Positions 27,995-35,969 of a stretch of DNA of 64,000 nt are shown here, piece by piece. The stretch's first letter is position 1. The number at the start of each line of letters is the position of its first letter. Location: contig JBMYWH010000001.1 of assembly GCA_049607205.1 (NCBI GenBank), positions 62,001-126,000 on the forward strand, in the 5' to 3' direction. The position numbers were made by a program, and so were the translations under genes. This DNA is from JBELHR01 sp049607205 (lineage in GTDB: Bacteria > Bacteroidota > Bacteroidia > Flavobacteriales > Flavobacteriaceae). The notes beneath the pieces are model-generated. The model made no database searches, had not been told where the DNA came from, and worked only from the letters and a program-made list of their open reading frames with translations.

Positions 27995-28697
27995 TTACGG
28001 AGTCTTGTTTTTTGTGGTAGTGTTTGCTTCATTTTTAATGGCTTTCAGTGGTTATAGACACGATCAAAAGACCATAGGAGAAGTTGAAACAAAAGTTTTC
28101 GATAATCAAGGCTTATTTATTACAAATGAGACCGTTAATAACTTGTTGAAACAAAATCAAGATTCCCTGGAAAATGAATTGAATTCTGCAATAAATTTAC
28201 ATACCTTGGAGGGTCGAATTGCTAAACACCCCTTAGTAGAAGAGGCGCTTGTATACCAGGATGTTAATGGAGGATTGGGAGTGGAGGTTTATCAAAAAAC
28301 TCCAGTTCTACGCGTGTATGCTGACGATAGTTCGTATTATTTAGATGATTCTGGGAACACCATGCCATTGTCAGAAAATTTTACAGCTCGGGTTCCCATG
28401 TACAGAGGACCTTGGAATGATCAGGTGAAAAAGGATGTTTATTCTTTGATAGAAAAATTAAATGAGGACCTGTTTTGGTCCCGTGAACTTATAGGTGTTT
28501 CAAGCACTAAAGAAGATGGATACTTGCTTCATACACGTACGGGAAATCACCTTGTCGTTGTAGGAAGTTTAAAAGGTTTGGATACCAAACTAGAGAAATA
28601 TGAAATATTTTTAGCGACTGCCATGAATCAAGGTTTAGCTAAGGAGTACAAAAAAGTAAATTTAAAATTCAACAACCAAGTGGTTTGTTCAAAATAG
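27972..28697 (+). CDS. ftsQ: Cell-division protein FtsQ/DivIB-like
   Basis: The 241-residue protein has a short cytoplasmic N-terminus, one membrane segment (about 8-25), a POTRA-like domain (about 45-105, with LEGRIAKHPLVEEALVYQDVNGGLGVEVYQKTPVLRV, as in FtsQ) and a C-terminal beta domain. It would link FtsL and FtsB to the divisome. Identity is low, as in most FtsQ proteins, but topology and the murC-ftsQ-ftsA-ftsZ order make the call firm. Start ATG 27972 or 27978; it overlaps murC by about 20 bp. Confidence 0.85.
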   Translation: MQMKKLFNYGVLFFVVVFASFLMAFSGYRHDQKTIGEVETKVFDNQGLFITNETVNNLLKQNQDSLENELNSAINLHTLEGRIAKHPLVEEALVYQDVNGGLGVEVYQKTPVLRVYADDSSYYLDDSGNTMPLSENFTARVPMYRGPWNDQVKKDVYSLIEKLNEDLFWSRELIGVSSTKEDGYLLHTRTGNHLVVVGSLKGLDTKLEKYEIFLATAMNQGLAKEYKKVNLKFNNQVVCSK

Positions 28698-28703
28698 TAG
28701 CTT

Positions 28704-30059
28704 ATGGATCATGACAATATTGCAGTTGGCTTAGATATCGGTACCACTAAAATCGTAGCGATGATCGGTCGTCGAAACGAATTTGGGAAGGTCGAGGTTT
28801 TAGGGATTGGTAAGTCTAAAAGTCTTGGAGTGAAACGTGGTGTGGTGAGTAATATTACACAGACCATTCAATCTATTGGACAAGCAATTGAAGAAGCAGA
28901 AAGTGTTTCCGGGCATAAGATTGCCGATGTGGTTGTCGGAATAGCTGGACAGCATATTCGTTCTCTGCATCACAGAGATTATATCACAAGGTCTAATGCA
29001 AATGAGGTAATCGAACAAGAAGATGTAGATCGTCTGATTGATCAAGTACATACCTTGGTTATGCTTCCAGGGGAAGGGATCATTCATGTTTTACCTCAGG
29101 ATTTCAAAGTAGATTCACAAGAAGAAATTAAAGAGCCAATCGGGATGTATGGAGGTCGTTTAGAGGCGAACTTCCACGTAGTGGTAGGTATGATTTCTTC
29201 CATAAAAAATATTGCCCGTTGTGTTGAAAACACAGGGCTAAAACTTTCCGGGATCACTCTTGAGCCCTTAGCTTCGGCTTCAGCAGTTCTTTCTGATGAG
29301 GAAAAAGAAGCGGGAGTTGCACTTATCGATATAGGAGGTGGAACTACGGATTTAGCCATTTTTAAGGACGGTATTATCCGCCATACTGCTGTGATTCCTT
29401 TTGGTGGAAACGTCATTACAGAAGATATCAAAGAGGGATGTTCTATTATTGAAAAGCAAGCAGAACAACTCAAAGTGAAATTTGGTTCGGCTTGGCCGGG
29501 AGAAAATAAAGACAATGAAATTGTTTCTATTCCTGGATTAAGAGGTAGAGAGCCTAAAGAGATTACCCTGAAAAACCTCTCAAACATAATCCACGCAAGA
29601 GTCAGTGAGATTATTGAGCAAGTTTTTCAAGAGATCAAGAACTATGGATATGATACTCAAAAGGGAAAGTTGATTGCAGGAATCGTTTTGACAGGAGGAG
29701 GGGCTCAATTGAAGCACCTCAAGCAGCTTGTGGAATATATTACAGGTATGGATACTCGTATTGGATTTCCTAATGAGCATCTAGCAGGTGGTTCAGACGA
29801 GCAACTTTCTAGCCCTATTTATGCCACATCGGTTGGTTTGGTGATGGAAGGCTTAGAACAAAAAGATCGTGAACTTTTGAAGGTTGAGCAGCAAGACGAA
29901 GAAATCGTCATAGAAGAGAAAATAGAAGAAGTTGAAAGTTCACAAGAGGAACAAATCGACGAAGAACACGACTCAAAAAACCCTAAAAAGAAGAAAAGAG
30001 GTTGGACAATCAAGACGATTTTCGAAGGGATTAGTGAGTATTTAGATAGTATGGAATAA
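28704..30059 (+). CDS. ftsA: Cell-division protein FtsA
   Basis: The 451-residue actin-family protein tethers FtsZ to the membrane. Visible are the phosphate-1 motif GLDIGTTKIVAMIG, the phosphate-2 motif LIDIGGGTTDLAIF (about 212-225) and the adenosine motif GIVLTGGGAQLKHL. After the core (about residue 390) comes an acidic Glu/Gln/Asp linker, then a basic, amphipathic end (KKKKRGWTIKTIFEGISEYL) that fits the membrane-targeting helix. It lies 6 bp after ftsQ and 21 bp before ftsZ. Confidence 0.95.
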   Translation: MDHDNIAVGLDIGTTKIVAMIGRRNEFGKVEVLGIGKSKSLGVKRGVVSNITQTIQSIGQAIEEAESVSGHKIADVVVGIAGQHIRSLHHRDYITRSNANEVIEQEDVDRLIDQVHTLVMLPGEGIIHVLPQDFKVDSQEEIKEPIGMYGGRLEANFHVVVGMISSIKNIARCVENTGLKLSGITLEPLASASAVLSDEEKEAGVALIDIGGGTTDLAIFKDGIIRHTAVIPFGGNVITEDIKEGCSIIEKQAEQLKVKFGSAWPGENKDNEIVSIPGLRGREPKEITLKNLSNIIHARVSEIIEQVFQEIKNYGYDTQKGKLIAGIVLTGGGAQLKHLKQLVEYITGMDTRIGFPNEHLAGGSDEQLSSPIYATSVGLVMEGLEQKDRELLKVEQQDEEIVIEEKIEEVESSQEEQIDEEHDSKNPKKKKRGWTIKTIFEGISEYLDSME

Positions 30060-30080
30060 CAACAGCAGAACGTTTTAAAT

Positions 30081-32054
30081 ATGGGGAATTTAAACAACAA
30101 CGAGAACAATATCGCATTTGATTTACCGAAATCACAATCGAACACCATCAAGGTTATTGGTGTGGGTGGAGGAGGTTCCAACGCGGTTAACCACATGTTC
30201 CAACAAAGTATTAAAGGGGTAGACTTTGTGATTTGTAATACCGATGCTCAGGCATTGGATCACAGTTCGATTCCAAACAAGATTCAATTAGGAGCGGCCT
30301 TGACTTCTGGTTTAGGTGCTGGTGCCAATCCAGAGGTTGGTAAAAGAGCAGCTGAAGAAAGTCTTCAAGACTTACAAAAAATGCTTAGTACTCAAACCAA
30401 GATGGTATTTATTACCGCTGGTATGGGAGGTGGTACAGGAACGGGTGCTGCACCAATTATAGCGAGTCTGGCTAAAGAGATGAATATCCTTACTGTGGGG
30501 ATTGTTACCATGCCTTTTGCTTTTGAAGGAAAGCGTCGTATGGCTGAAGCAAAGAAAGGAATTGAAATGCTTCGATCTTGTGTGGATTCCCTAATTGTTA
30601 TTAACAATAATAAGTTACGTGATGTATACGGAAACTTAGGTTTCAAAGCCGGATTCTCCAAGGCTGATGAAGTATTAAGTACAGCAGCTAAAGGTATTGC
30701 AGAGGTAATTACCCATCACTATAAACAAAATATTGACCTTAATGATGCTAAACGTGTCCTTGCGGATAGCGGTACTGCCATCATGGGTAGTGCAAAGGAA
30801 TCAGGACAAGACCGAGCTCAAGTAGCTATTAGGAAGGCTCTAGATTCTCCATTATTGAATGATAATAAAATTACAGGAGCCCAAAACGTTTTATTACTTA
30901 TCGTCTCCGGTAATAATGAAGTAACCCTAGACGAAATTGGTGATATTAACGAATACATCCAAGACGAGGCTGGTAATGATGCAAACATCATTATGGGTGT
31001 TGGAGAGGATGAGACTCTAGAAGATGGTATTTCGGTAACTGTTGTTGCTACTGGATTTCATGCCGATCAACAAGGAGAAATTGTCTCTGGTGAAAAAGAA
31101 AAAGTTGTACATGTTCTAGGTTCAGAACAAAAAGTGGAAATTCAATTAGAAGCTCCTCAAAATAATATTGTAGACCTGCAACCTAAGCAGGTGCCTACTC
31201 CGACTCCTCAAGTAGAAAAACAACCTAAAAAGATTGTTTATGATTTATTTGAAGAGGAAGTTGAGGCTCCACAAGAGCCAGTGCAAACGCCAGCTCCACC
31301 TGTTGCTGTAATTCCTGAACCAGAAGTTCAACCGGAGCCCGTTCAAGAAATTGAAAAACCAGTGTCAATCATGGATATGGATGTGGTTGATTTTAAAATA
31401 GTAGAACCTACTGCACCTGTTCAGGAAGAGGTATTAACCTTCGAGTTTCCTGAGGACCAAATTGTAATTAAAGACGTAAACCCTGCGCCTGAAGTTCAAG
31501 AGGAATTAGCAGATGTCAACGTGTTCAATATGGAGGTTATAGATCCTATTGAAGTAGTTGCAGATAAAAAAGCGCCTACGGTAGTTTTCGATCTAGGGGA
31601 TCATATTCAAGATGATTTCACCAACATTAAACCGACTATCGGAAAATCTTCTGAAATCGAAACGGATAAGTTTAAAAGAACTTTGAAGATGGAAGAGGAG
31701 GAGCCGATGATGAACTTAGAATTAAAAGTGAAGGAAGAGCCTAAAGTTTCTACTCAAGAGATCGCTCAAATGGAAGTAAAAGATGCTCAAGAGGTATCTC
31801 CATTAAACGCTTCAGTTGAAATGTTACGTGCGACAAGAGAGCAGCGCATCAGTAAAATGAAAAGGTTTAATTATACTTTTAACAAGTCTAATATAGAAGA
31901 CATGGAAAATGTTCCTGCCTATAAGAGACAAGGTTTAGAGCTGAATAACAAACCTGGAGAAATTTCAGGAAGTAGAACGAGTATTAGTACAGATGAGAAT
32001 GACGAGATTCAATTGAGATCAAACAATTCATTCTTACATGACAATGTAGATTAA
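30081..32054 (+). CDS. ftsZ: Cell-division tubulin homologue FtsZ with long C-terminal linker
   Basis: The 657-residue protein polymerises into the Z-ring. The GTPase core (about 1-330) has GGGGSNAVNHM, the tubulin signature GMGGGTGTGAAP (about 114-125) and the catalytic T7 loop NIDLNDAKRVL. From about residue 335 a roughly 290-residue linker rich in Pro, Glu, Val and Gln follows. The partner-binding tail is visible as VPAYKRQGLEL, with about 40 further residues after it. E. coli FtsZ has 383 residues, so the linker is unusually long, though long linkers are common in Flavobacteriales. Confidence 0.96.
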   Translation: MGNLNNNENNIAFDLPKSQSNTIKVIGVGGGGSNAVNHMFQQSIKGVDFVICNTDAQALDHSSIPNKIQLGAALTSGLGAGANPEVGKRAAEESLQDLQKMLSTQTKMVFITAGMGGGTGTGAAPIIASLAKEMNILTVGIVTMPFAFEGKRRMAEAKKGIEMLRSCVDSLIVINNNKLRDVYGNLGFKAGFSKADEVLSTAAKGIAEVITHHYKQNIDLNDAKRVLADSGTAIMGSAKESGQDRAQVAIRKALDSPLLNDNKITGAQNVLLLIVSGNNEVTLDEIGDINEYIQDEAGNDANIIMGVGEDETLEDGISVTVVATGFHADQQGEIVSGEKEKVVHVLGSEQKVEIQLEAPQNNIVDLQPKQVPTPTPQVEKQPKKIVYDLFEEEVEAPQEPVQTPAPPVAVIPEPEVQPEPVQEIEKPVSIMDMDVVDFKIVEPTAPVQEEVLTFEFPEDQIVIKDVNPAPEVQEELADVNVFNMEVIDPIEVVADKKAPTVVFDLGDHIQDDFTNIKPTIGKSSEIETDKFKRTLKMEEEEPMMNLELKVKEEPKVSTQEIAQMEVKDAQEVSPLNASVEMLRATREQRISKMKRFNYTFNKSNIEDMENVPAYKRQGLELNNKPGEISGSRTSISTDENDEIQLRSNNSFLHDNVD

Positions 32055-32066
32055 AAACACACAATT

Positions 32067-32519
32067 ATGAGTTTAGAGAAAGATATAATGACCAAAATGA
32101 AGGAGGCGATGAAGGCAAAAGATACAGTTGCTCTAGAGTCTCTTAGAGCCATCAAAAGTGCCATTTTGTTGGCAAAAACCGAATCTGGTGCCTCAGAAGG
32201 TCTTACAGAAGGTGCAGAATTAAAGATTTTACAAAAACTAGTAAAACAGCGCAAAGACAGTGCTGTGTTGTATACAGAACAAGGTCGTGAAGATTTAGCA
32301 GAGCCAGAATTAGCTCAAGCTGCTGTGATCGAACAATTCCTTCCTGCGCAACTTTCTCAAGAAGAATTAGAAGCAGCTGTTCAAGAGATCATCAATCAAA
32401 CCGGAGCAACTTCCATGAAAGACATGGGAAAAGTAATGGGAATGGCCTCAAAACAACTAGGAGGATCCTCAGACGGAAAATCAATCTCAACAGCCGTAAA
32501 AAAACTCTTGAATTCATAA
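32067..32519 (+). CDS. yqeY: GatB/YqeY-domain protein
   Basis: The 150-residue protein begins SLEKDIMTKMKEAMKAKDTVALESLRAIKSAI, the YqeY N-terminal helical pattern. The C-terminal GatB-like tail has ATSMKDMGKVMGMASKQLGGSSDGKSISTAVKKLL. The tail domain binds tRNA in GatB; the role of stand-alone YqeY is not established. It starts 12 bp after ftsZ and closes the dcw operon, with tRNA-Arg 21 bp downstream. Confidence 0.9.
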   Translation: MSLEKDIMTKMKEAMKAKDTVALESLRAIKSAILLAKTESGASEGLTEGAELKILQKLVKQRKDSAVLYTEQGREDLAEPELAQAAVIEQFLPAQLSQEELEAAVQEIINQTGATSMKDMGKVMGMASKQLGGSSDGKSISTAVKKLLNS

Positions 32520-32540
32520 AATAAGTAGCACCCGCTACCT

Positions 32541-32614
32541 GCCCGCGTAGTTCAACTGGATAGAATATCGGATTTCGGCTCCGACGGTTGGGGGTTCGAG
32601 TCCCTTCGCGGGTA
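32541..32614 (+). tRNA. tRNA-Arg (anticodon TCG)
   Basis: A complete 74-nt cloverleaf can be drawn. Acceptor stem GCCCGCG pairs with CGCGGGT (one G-T). The anticodon stem TCGGA/TCCGA encloses loop TTTCGGC, giving anticodon TCG at positions 34-36. The T loop is TTCGAGT. The discriminator is A and CCA is not encoded. It follows yqeY by 21 bp without a separate clear promoter, so it may be co-transcribed, and a terminator follows it. Confidence 0.93.
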
Positions 32615-32628
32615 CAGATAAGCACAAA

Positions 32629-32657
32629 ACTGCCAACGAGAGTTGGCAGTTTTTTTT
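32629..32657 (+). terminator. Rho-independent terminator after tRNA-Arg
   Basis: A perfect 9-bp stem (32629-32637 with 32642-32650) with GAGA tetraloop is followed directly by eight T. It ends the dcw/yqeY/tRNA transcript. Confidence 0.85.
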
Positions 32658-32709
32658 GGTCCCATCCCCCGTTAAGCTCGCTTATAAAGGGGGATGGGAC
32701 CAAAAAAAA
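32650..32709. repeat. Perfect 21-bp inverted repeat, bidirectional terminator-like
   Basis: The arms at 32650-32670 and 32689-32709 are exact reverse complements: eight T, then GGTCCCATCCCCC, mirrored by GGGGGATGGGACC and eight A. The 18-nt loop holds a small inner dyad, TAAGC-TC-GCTTA. On each strand the hairpin ends in T8, so it could stop transcription from both sides. It abuts the tRNA-Arg terminator, whose T-run forms the outer part of the left arm. Confidence 0.85.
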
Positions 32710-33355
32710 CGAACAAGCGGAGCGTGTTCAAGTTTTGTATTTTCAAAATGTACAAGAAGGGCCACGGCGCAGCCGAATCCCTACGCGTTCCCTTCGGCGC
32801 CACCGGCGTCGAAGGTTTCGCCTACCTTGAAGCCTTGGCGCCGAAGGAAATCTCTCATCAAACCAGCGCAGCGCCGTTTGAGATCTGCAATCAATGAGAC
32901 CCTCAGCGAACCAGCGCAGCGGCGTTCGCCCTTCCTTCCAGCCCTGGCGCAGAAGGATTTCTCTCTTGTTCCAGCCACCGGCGCAGAACCATGCAAACTC
33001 AAACCAGCGCAGCGCCGTTTGACCTCACTGATCCTTGAGCCTTCTCAGCGAACCAGCGCAGTGGCGTTCGCCCTTCCTTCAAGCCTTGGCGCAGAAGAAA
33101 ATTTCCCATCAAACCAGCGCAGCGACGTTTGACCTCTCTGATCAACGAACCTTCTCCACGAACCAGCGCAGCGGAGTTCGCCCTCCCTTCAAGCCTTGGC
33201 GCCGAAGCATTTTCAATTCAAACCAGCGCAGCGCCGATTGACTTCTCTGATCAACGAACCTTCTCCACGAACCAGCGCAGCGCCGTTCGCCTTTCCTTCC
33301 AGCCTTGGCGCCGAAGGAAACCTCCCATCAAACCAGCGTAGCGCCGTTTGACCTC
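32710..33355. repeat. GC-rich tandem array of hairpin-forming repeats (non-coding)
   Basis: A compositional island in AT-rich surroundings. Nine copies of a core begin with AACCAGCG at 32861, 32909, 33002, 33051, 33112, 33161, 33221, 33270 and 33331. Spacing alternates about 49 and 61 bp, giving a 109-110-bp unit; the first unit is longer at 141 bp. Each core is a 12-nt loop, CAGCGCAGCGCC or a close variant, between short arms. Odd copies have TCAAAC/GTTTGA, even copies GCGAAC/GTTCGC or CGAAC/GTTCG. The stem therefore changes by compensating substitutions while the loop stays. A third dyad, TTCCTTC/GAAGGAA, lies in the longer spacer. A related hairpin with loop AGCGGAGCG is at 32711-32729, and an 11-bp hairpin (one G-T) at 32791-32815. 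Unit length is not a multiple of three, so frames do not persist; I regard it as non-coding. Confidence 0.85.
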
Positions 33356-33502
33356 TATAATTCATCAAACCCTCTCCATCCCCATTCCAATTCCCCCTCT
33401 CAAACCCTCTCTAATTCTTCTAGATTTAAATCCTAAAAAGGAGAGAATTTATATTTTAAAAAGTAAATTCGAACCATAATAATCATTACCAAGAACAGCA
33501 TT

Positions 33503-34123
33503 TTGAAAAACTTCGACAATAAGGAACATTGGGAGAATATTTATCAAACCAAAAATTTAAGTGAGGTAAGTTGGTATCAGCCTACTCCAGAAACCTCTTT
33601 AAATTTTTTCAAAAAATTCGAAGTACCTCTCAGTGCTCAAATAATTGATATTGGCGGTGGAGATAGCTATTTGGTGGATCATTTACTGGAATTGGGCTAT
33701 CACAATATTTCAGTTCTAGACATTTCAAGTGCCGCTATCGAAAGGGCAAAACTTCGACTAGGAGAAAAGGCAGATAAGGTAACTTGGATCATTTCAAATA
33801 TTACAACCTTTGTACCAACTCAGAATTATGACCTTTGGCATGATAGAGCGGCATTTCATTTTTTGACCGATGAACTAAATATTTCACAATATGTAGAAAC
33901 TGCCTCAAAGGCTTTAAGCCCGAACGGGATATTAATACTCGGTACATTTTCCGAGCAGGGACCTACAAAATGTAGTGGAATTGAAATCAAACAATATTCC
34001 TGTACTACCCTTGTTGAACGTCTTGAAGATTTTTTTAAAAAGAAGGAGTGTTTTTATGTTGATCACAACACACCATTTGATACAGTTCAAAATTTTGTTT
34101 TTTGTAGCTTTAGGAAGTTGTAA
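33503..34123 (+). CDS. Class I SAM-dependent methyltransferase
   Basis: The 206-residue protein opens with HWENIYQTKNLSEVSWYQPTPE, a signature of a small methyltransferase group, and has the SAM motif I IIDIGGGDSYLVDHLLELG (about 48-66), motif II acid in VLDISSAAIERA and post-II DLWHDRAAFHFL. Relatives are often annotated as thiopurine-methyltransferase-like; the substrate is unknown. The only start consistent with the family N-terminus is a TTG at 33503, with no ATG near it. It follows the tandem array after an AT-rich gap of about 150 bp and appears to stand alone. Confidence 0.83.
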   Translation: MKNFDNKEHWENIYQTKNLSEVSWYQPTPETSLNFFKKFEVPLSAQIIDIGGGDSYLVDHLLELGYHNISVLDISSAAIERAKLRLGEKADKVTWIISNITTFVPTQNYDLWHDRAAFHFLTDELNISQYVETASKALSPNGILILGTFSEQGPTKCSGIEIKQYSCTTLVERLEDFFKKKECFYVDHNTPFDTVQNFVFCSFRKL

Positions 34124-34212
34124 ATGATGACAACTACTGCGGTACGATTATAAACTTGAATTTAGGTTTCACCTTAATTGTGTTATTCTGGGTCTTACTA
34201 TTAAAAAGTAAT

Positions 34213-35265
34213 ATGAAAATATATCATTTAGTACTGTTATGGGTTTTAGGGAACTACCATCTGGTTAATGGACAGAATAAGGATGCTAACCTGGATATTT
34301 CTCTCATGATTCAATCAATCACTCAAATCAACGTATTTGAGGATCCTGATTACTATCACTGGGGAGGGTCAATTATTAAAGGGGAAGATGAACGGTATCA
34401 CTTGTTCTATTCAAGATGGAAAAAAGAATTAGGTTTTGCTGCATGGCTAACGTTTTCGGAAATAGCACATGCCACATCGAGTAGTCCTAATGGACCCTGG
34501 AAATTTGAACAAGTGGAATTAACGGGAGAGCAAGATGGAAAGTGGGATGAGATTACTGCTCATAACCCCAAAATTAAATACTTTGAAGGTACTTATTATC
34601 TATACTATATTGGAACCCATCTCCAGGGATTAGCTTATGATGAACAAACATTAATAAACACTCATGGGAAAGGACTAGGCGATCTCTATCGGGGAGCCTT
34701 AAGAAGGAATCAACGTACAGGTGTTGCTGTTTCACAAAGCTTATATGGACCTTGGATACGCTCCGATCAGCCCTTGATAGAACCTTCAGGGCCTATTACC
34801 ACTCTAACGGTAAATCCAGCAATTGATAAAGGTCATGACGGAAGGTATTATTTGATTGTCAAAGGAGATAAGCCTATGGAAACCCGATTTATCAGAAATC
34901 AAGCTGTTGCTATTGGAGATTCTCCATTGGGACCATTTGAACTTTTAGATAAACCAGTTATAGGTAACCTTGATACGGAGGATGCTAGTCTTTGGTATGA
35001 TGAGGTTAGAGAAACTTATTTTGCCATTTATCATGCCCACACTTATATTGGTTTAATTGAATCCAAAGATGGAGAGCATTGGTATTTAAGTGAGCATAAC
35101 AAGGTTATGCAAAAACAGATTCGTTTTAAAACGGGTGAGATTCTCCGTCCATATCGTATGGAGAGACCATTTATATATGTAGAGAACGGGCTTCCACGAA
35201 CCCTTTGCCTTGCAGTTTTGGCCGACGATCATTCTAAAACTGTTTTCATTCCATTGGATTTTTAG
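34213..35265 (+). CDS. Secreted glycoside-hydrolase-like protein, five-bladed beta-propeller type
   Basis: The 350-residue product begins with an apparent signal peptide (MKIYHLVLLWVLGNYHLVNG) and then shows GH43/GH117-like propeller features: VFEDPDYYHWGGSIIKGEDERYHLFYSRW (blade 1 with an acidic residue), AHNPKIKYFEGTYYLYYIGTH, VNPAIDKGHDGRYYLIVKGD, and DTEDASLWYDEVRETYFAIYHAH. Repeated patterns of a named acidic residue, then YYLxY, are typical of this clan. The polysaccharide substrate cannot be told. The frame is open from a TTG at 34156, but the ATG at 34213 directly precedes the signal peptide and is preferred. No SusC/SusD or sulfatase neighbour is present. Confidence 0.72.
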   Translation: MKIYHLVLLWVLGNYHLVNGQNKDANLDISLMIQSITQINVFEDPDYYHWGGSIIKGEDERYHLFYSRWKKELGFAAWLTFSEIAHATSSSPNGPWKFEQVELTGEQDGKWDEITAHNPKIKYFEGTYYLYYIGTHLQGLAYDEQTLINTHGKGLGDLYRGALRRNQRTGVAVSQSLYGPWIRSDQPLIEPSGPITTLTVNPAIDKGHDGRYYLIVKGDKPMETRFIRNQAVAIGDSPLGPFELLDKPVIGNLDTEDASLWYDEVRETYFAIYHAHTYIGLIESKDGEHWYLSEHNKVMQKQIRFKTGEILRPYRMERPFIYVENGLPRTLCLAVLADDHSKTVFIPLDF

Positions 35266-35688
35266 CGTTAAGCATATAGTCACTAGAATATGTGGGAATA
35301 GGGAAGCAGTTATTCAAGAGATCATTATCAAAACTTATTGCTTATGAACGAAATGGGGAGCTTGATGTTAAGTCCAAATCTATCGTTTGTTTGAAACCTA
35401 AATAGTCAATATTTTGATATGTTTATTACTAAAATCAAAAATAAACCATCTATTAATTAGGTTTGTTATAATATATTTACTTATATTTAGATAAGTCATA
35501 AACGTAAGAAAATTTTTTAGGGGTAGGAGGTTTTAGGTTTATGACATAAAAAAGGAGAGCTTTAGGGCTTTCCTTTTTTTATTTTTTGTTCTTTTTATAC
35601 TAATTTGAAATGTTTACCGTTCCTTAATAAAGGATACTCATTTATTAAAGAGTTTTCTAAGCCTAAGTTGAACTTAAACTAAACTGCA
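35266..35688. other. Gene-free AT-rich stretch with a dyad and a terminator-like hairpin
   Basis: No credible reading frame lies in these 423 bp. Two structures are visible: a 9-bp inverted repeat GTCATAAAC/GTTTATGAC at 35495-35503 and 35537-35545, and right after it a terminator-like hairpin at 35548-35580. The dyad lies more than 200 bp after the glycosidase gene and 140 bp before the next frame. Confidence 0.6.
35548..35580 (+). terminator. Rho-independent terminator-like hairpin
   Basis: A 13-bp stem (35548-35560 with 35567-35579, including one G-T pair) is rich in A on the left and T on the right, giving a T-run on both strands. It is about 280 bp downstream of the glycosidase-like gene. 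Confidence 0.6.
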
Positions 35689-35880
35689 ATGGGACGTAAC
35701 AAGAATAAAAACAAAGAGTTTATTAAATACTTTTTCATTTATGGCTTCGTTTTTTCTGGAGCGCTATCTTTGGTTAGAACCCTTACCGGTCGGAATTTCG
35801 ACCTCTATTATTATGGTCTTATTTTTCTCTTATTTGGTGGTTTTGCATCTTGGTACTTCATCTATAAGGAAGGTGTATAG
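35689..35880 (+). CDS. Small two-helix membrane protein, unknown function
   Basis: The 63-residue frame has the sequence character of a real small membrane protein. A basic N-terminus (MGRNKNKNKEF) comes first. Two hydrophobic helices follow (about 14-28 YFFIYGFVFSGALSL and 42-58 YGLIFLLFGGFASWYFI), joined by a short charged turn, RTLTGRNFD. The positive-inside rule would put the N-terminus in the cytoplasm. I recognise no family. No overlapping longer frame competes with it. Confidence 0.55.
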   Translation: MGRNKNKNKEFIKYFFIYGFVFSGALSLVRTLTGRNFDLYYYGLIFLLFGGFASWYFIYKEGV

Positions 35881-35969
35881 AATCTCATTGTTAAGTATTT
35901 TTATCTGACATATTTGAGCTATTTGGACTTACAACAATTCAATGGACATTTAGTTAAGCTAAGCGGCTT

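Noticed and set aside
29096..29587. Minus-strand 163-codon frame within ftsA
   Set aside because: The ftsA coding sense is certain from its actin-family motifs; the antisense frame has Ser/Pro/Ile-rich composition typical of a shadow frame.
32541..32614. tRNA-Arg as attachment site of an integrated element
   Set aside because: No second copy of the tRNA 3' end is seen downstream, and no integrase gene is present in the window.
32656..33341. Several open frames of 65-158 codons across the repeat array, rich in Pro, Ala, Gln and Arg
   Set aside because: The repeat unit (109-110 bp) is not a multiple of three, so no frame is kept from unit to unit. All the frames overlap each other and none resembles a known protein.
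32858..33351. CRISPR array
   Set aside because: The spacers are themselves repeated in alternation, copies differ from each other, and no cas gene is present.
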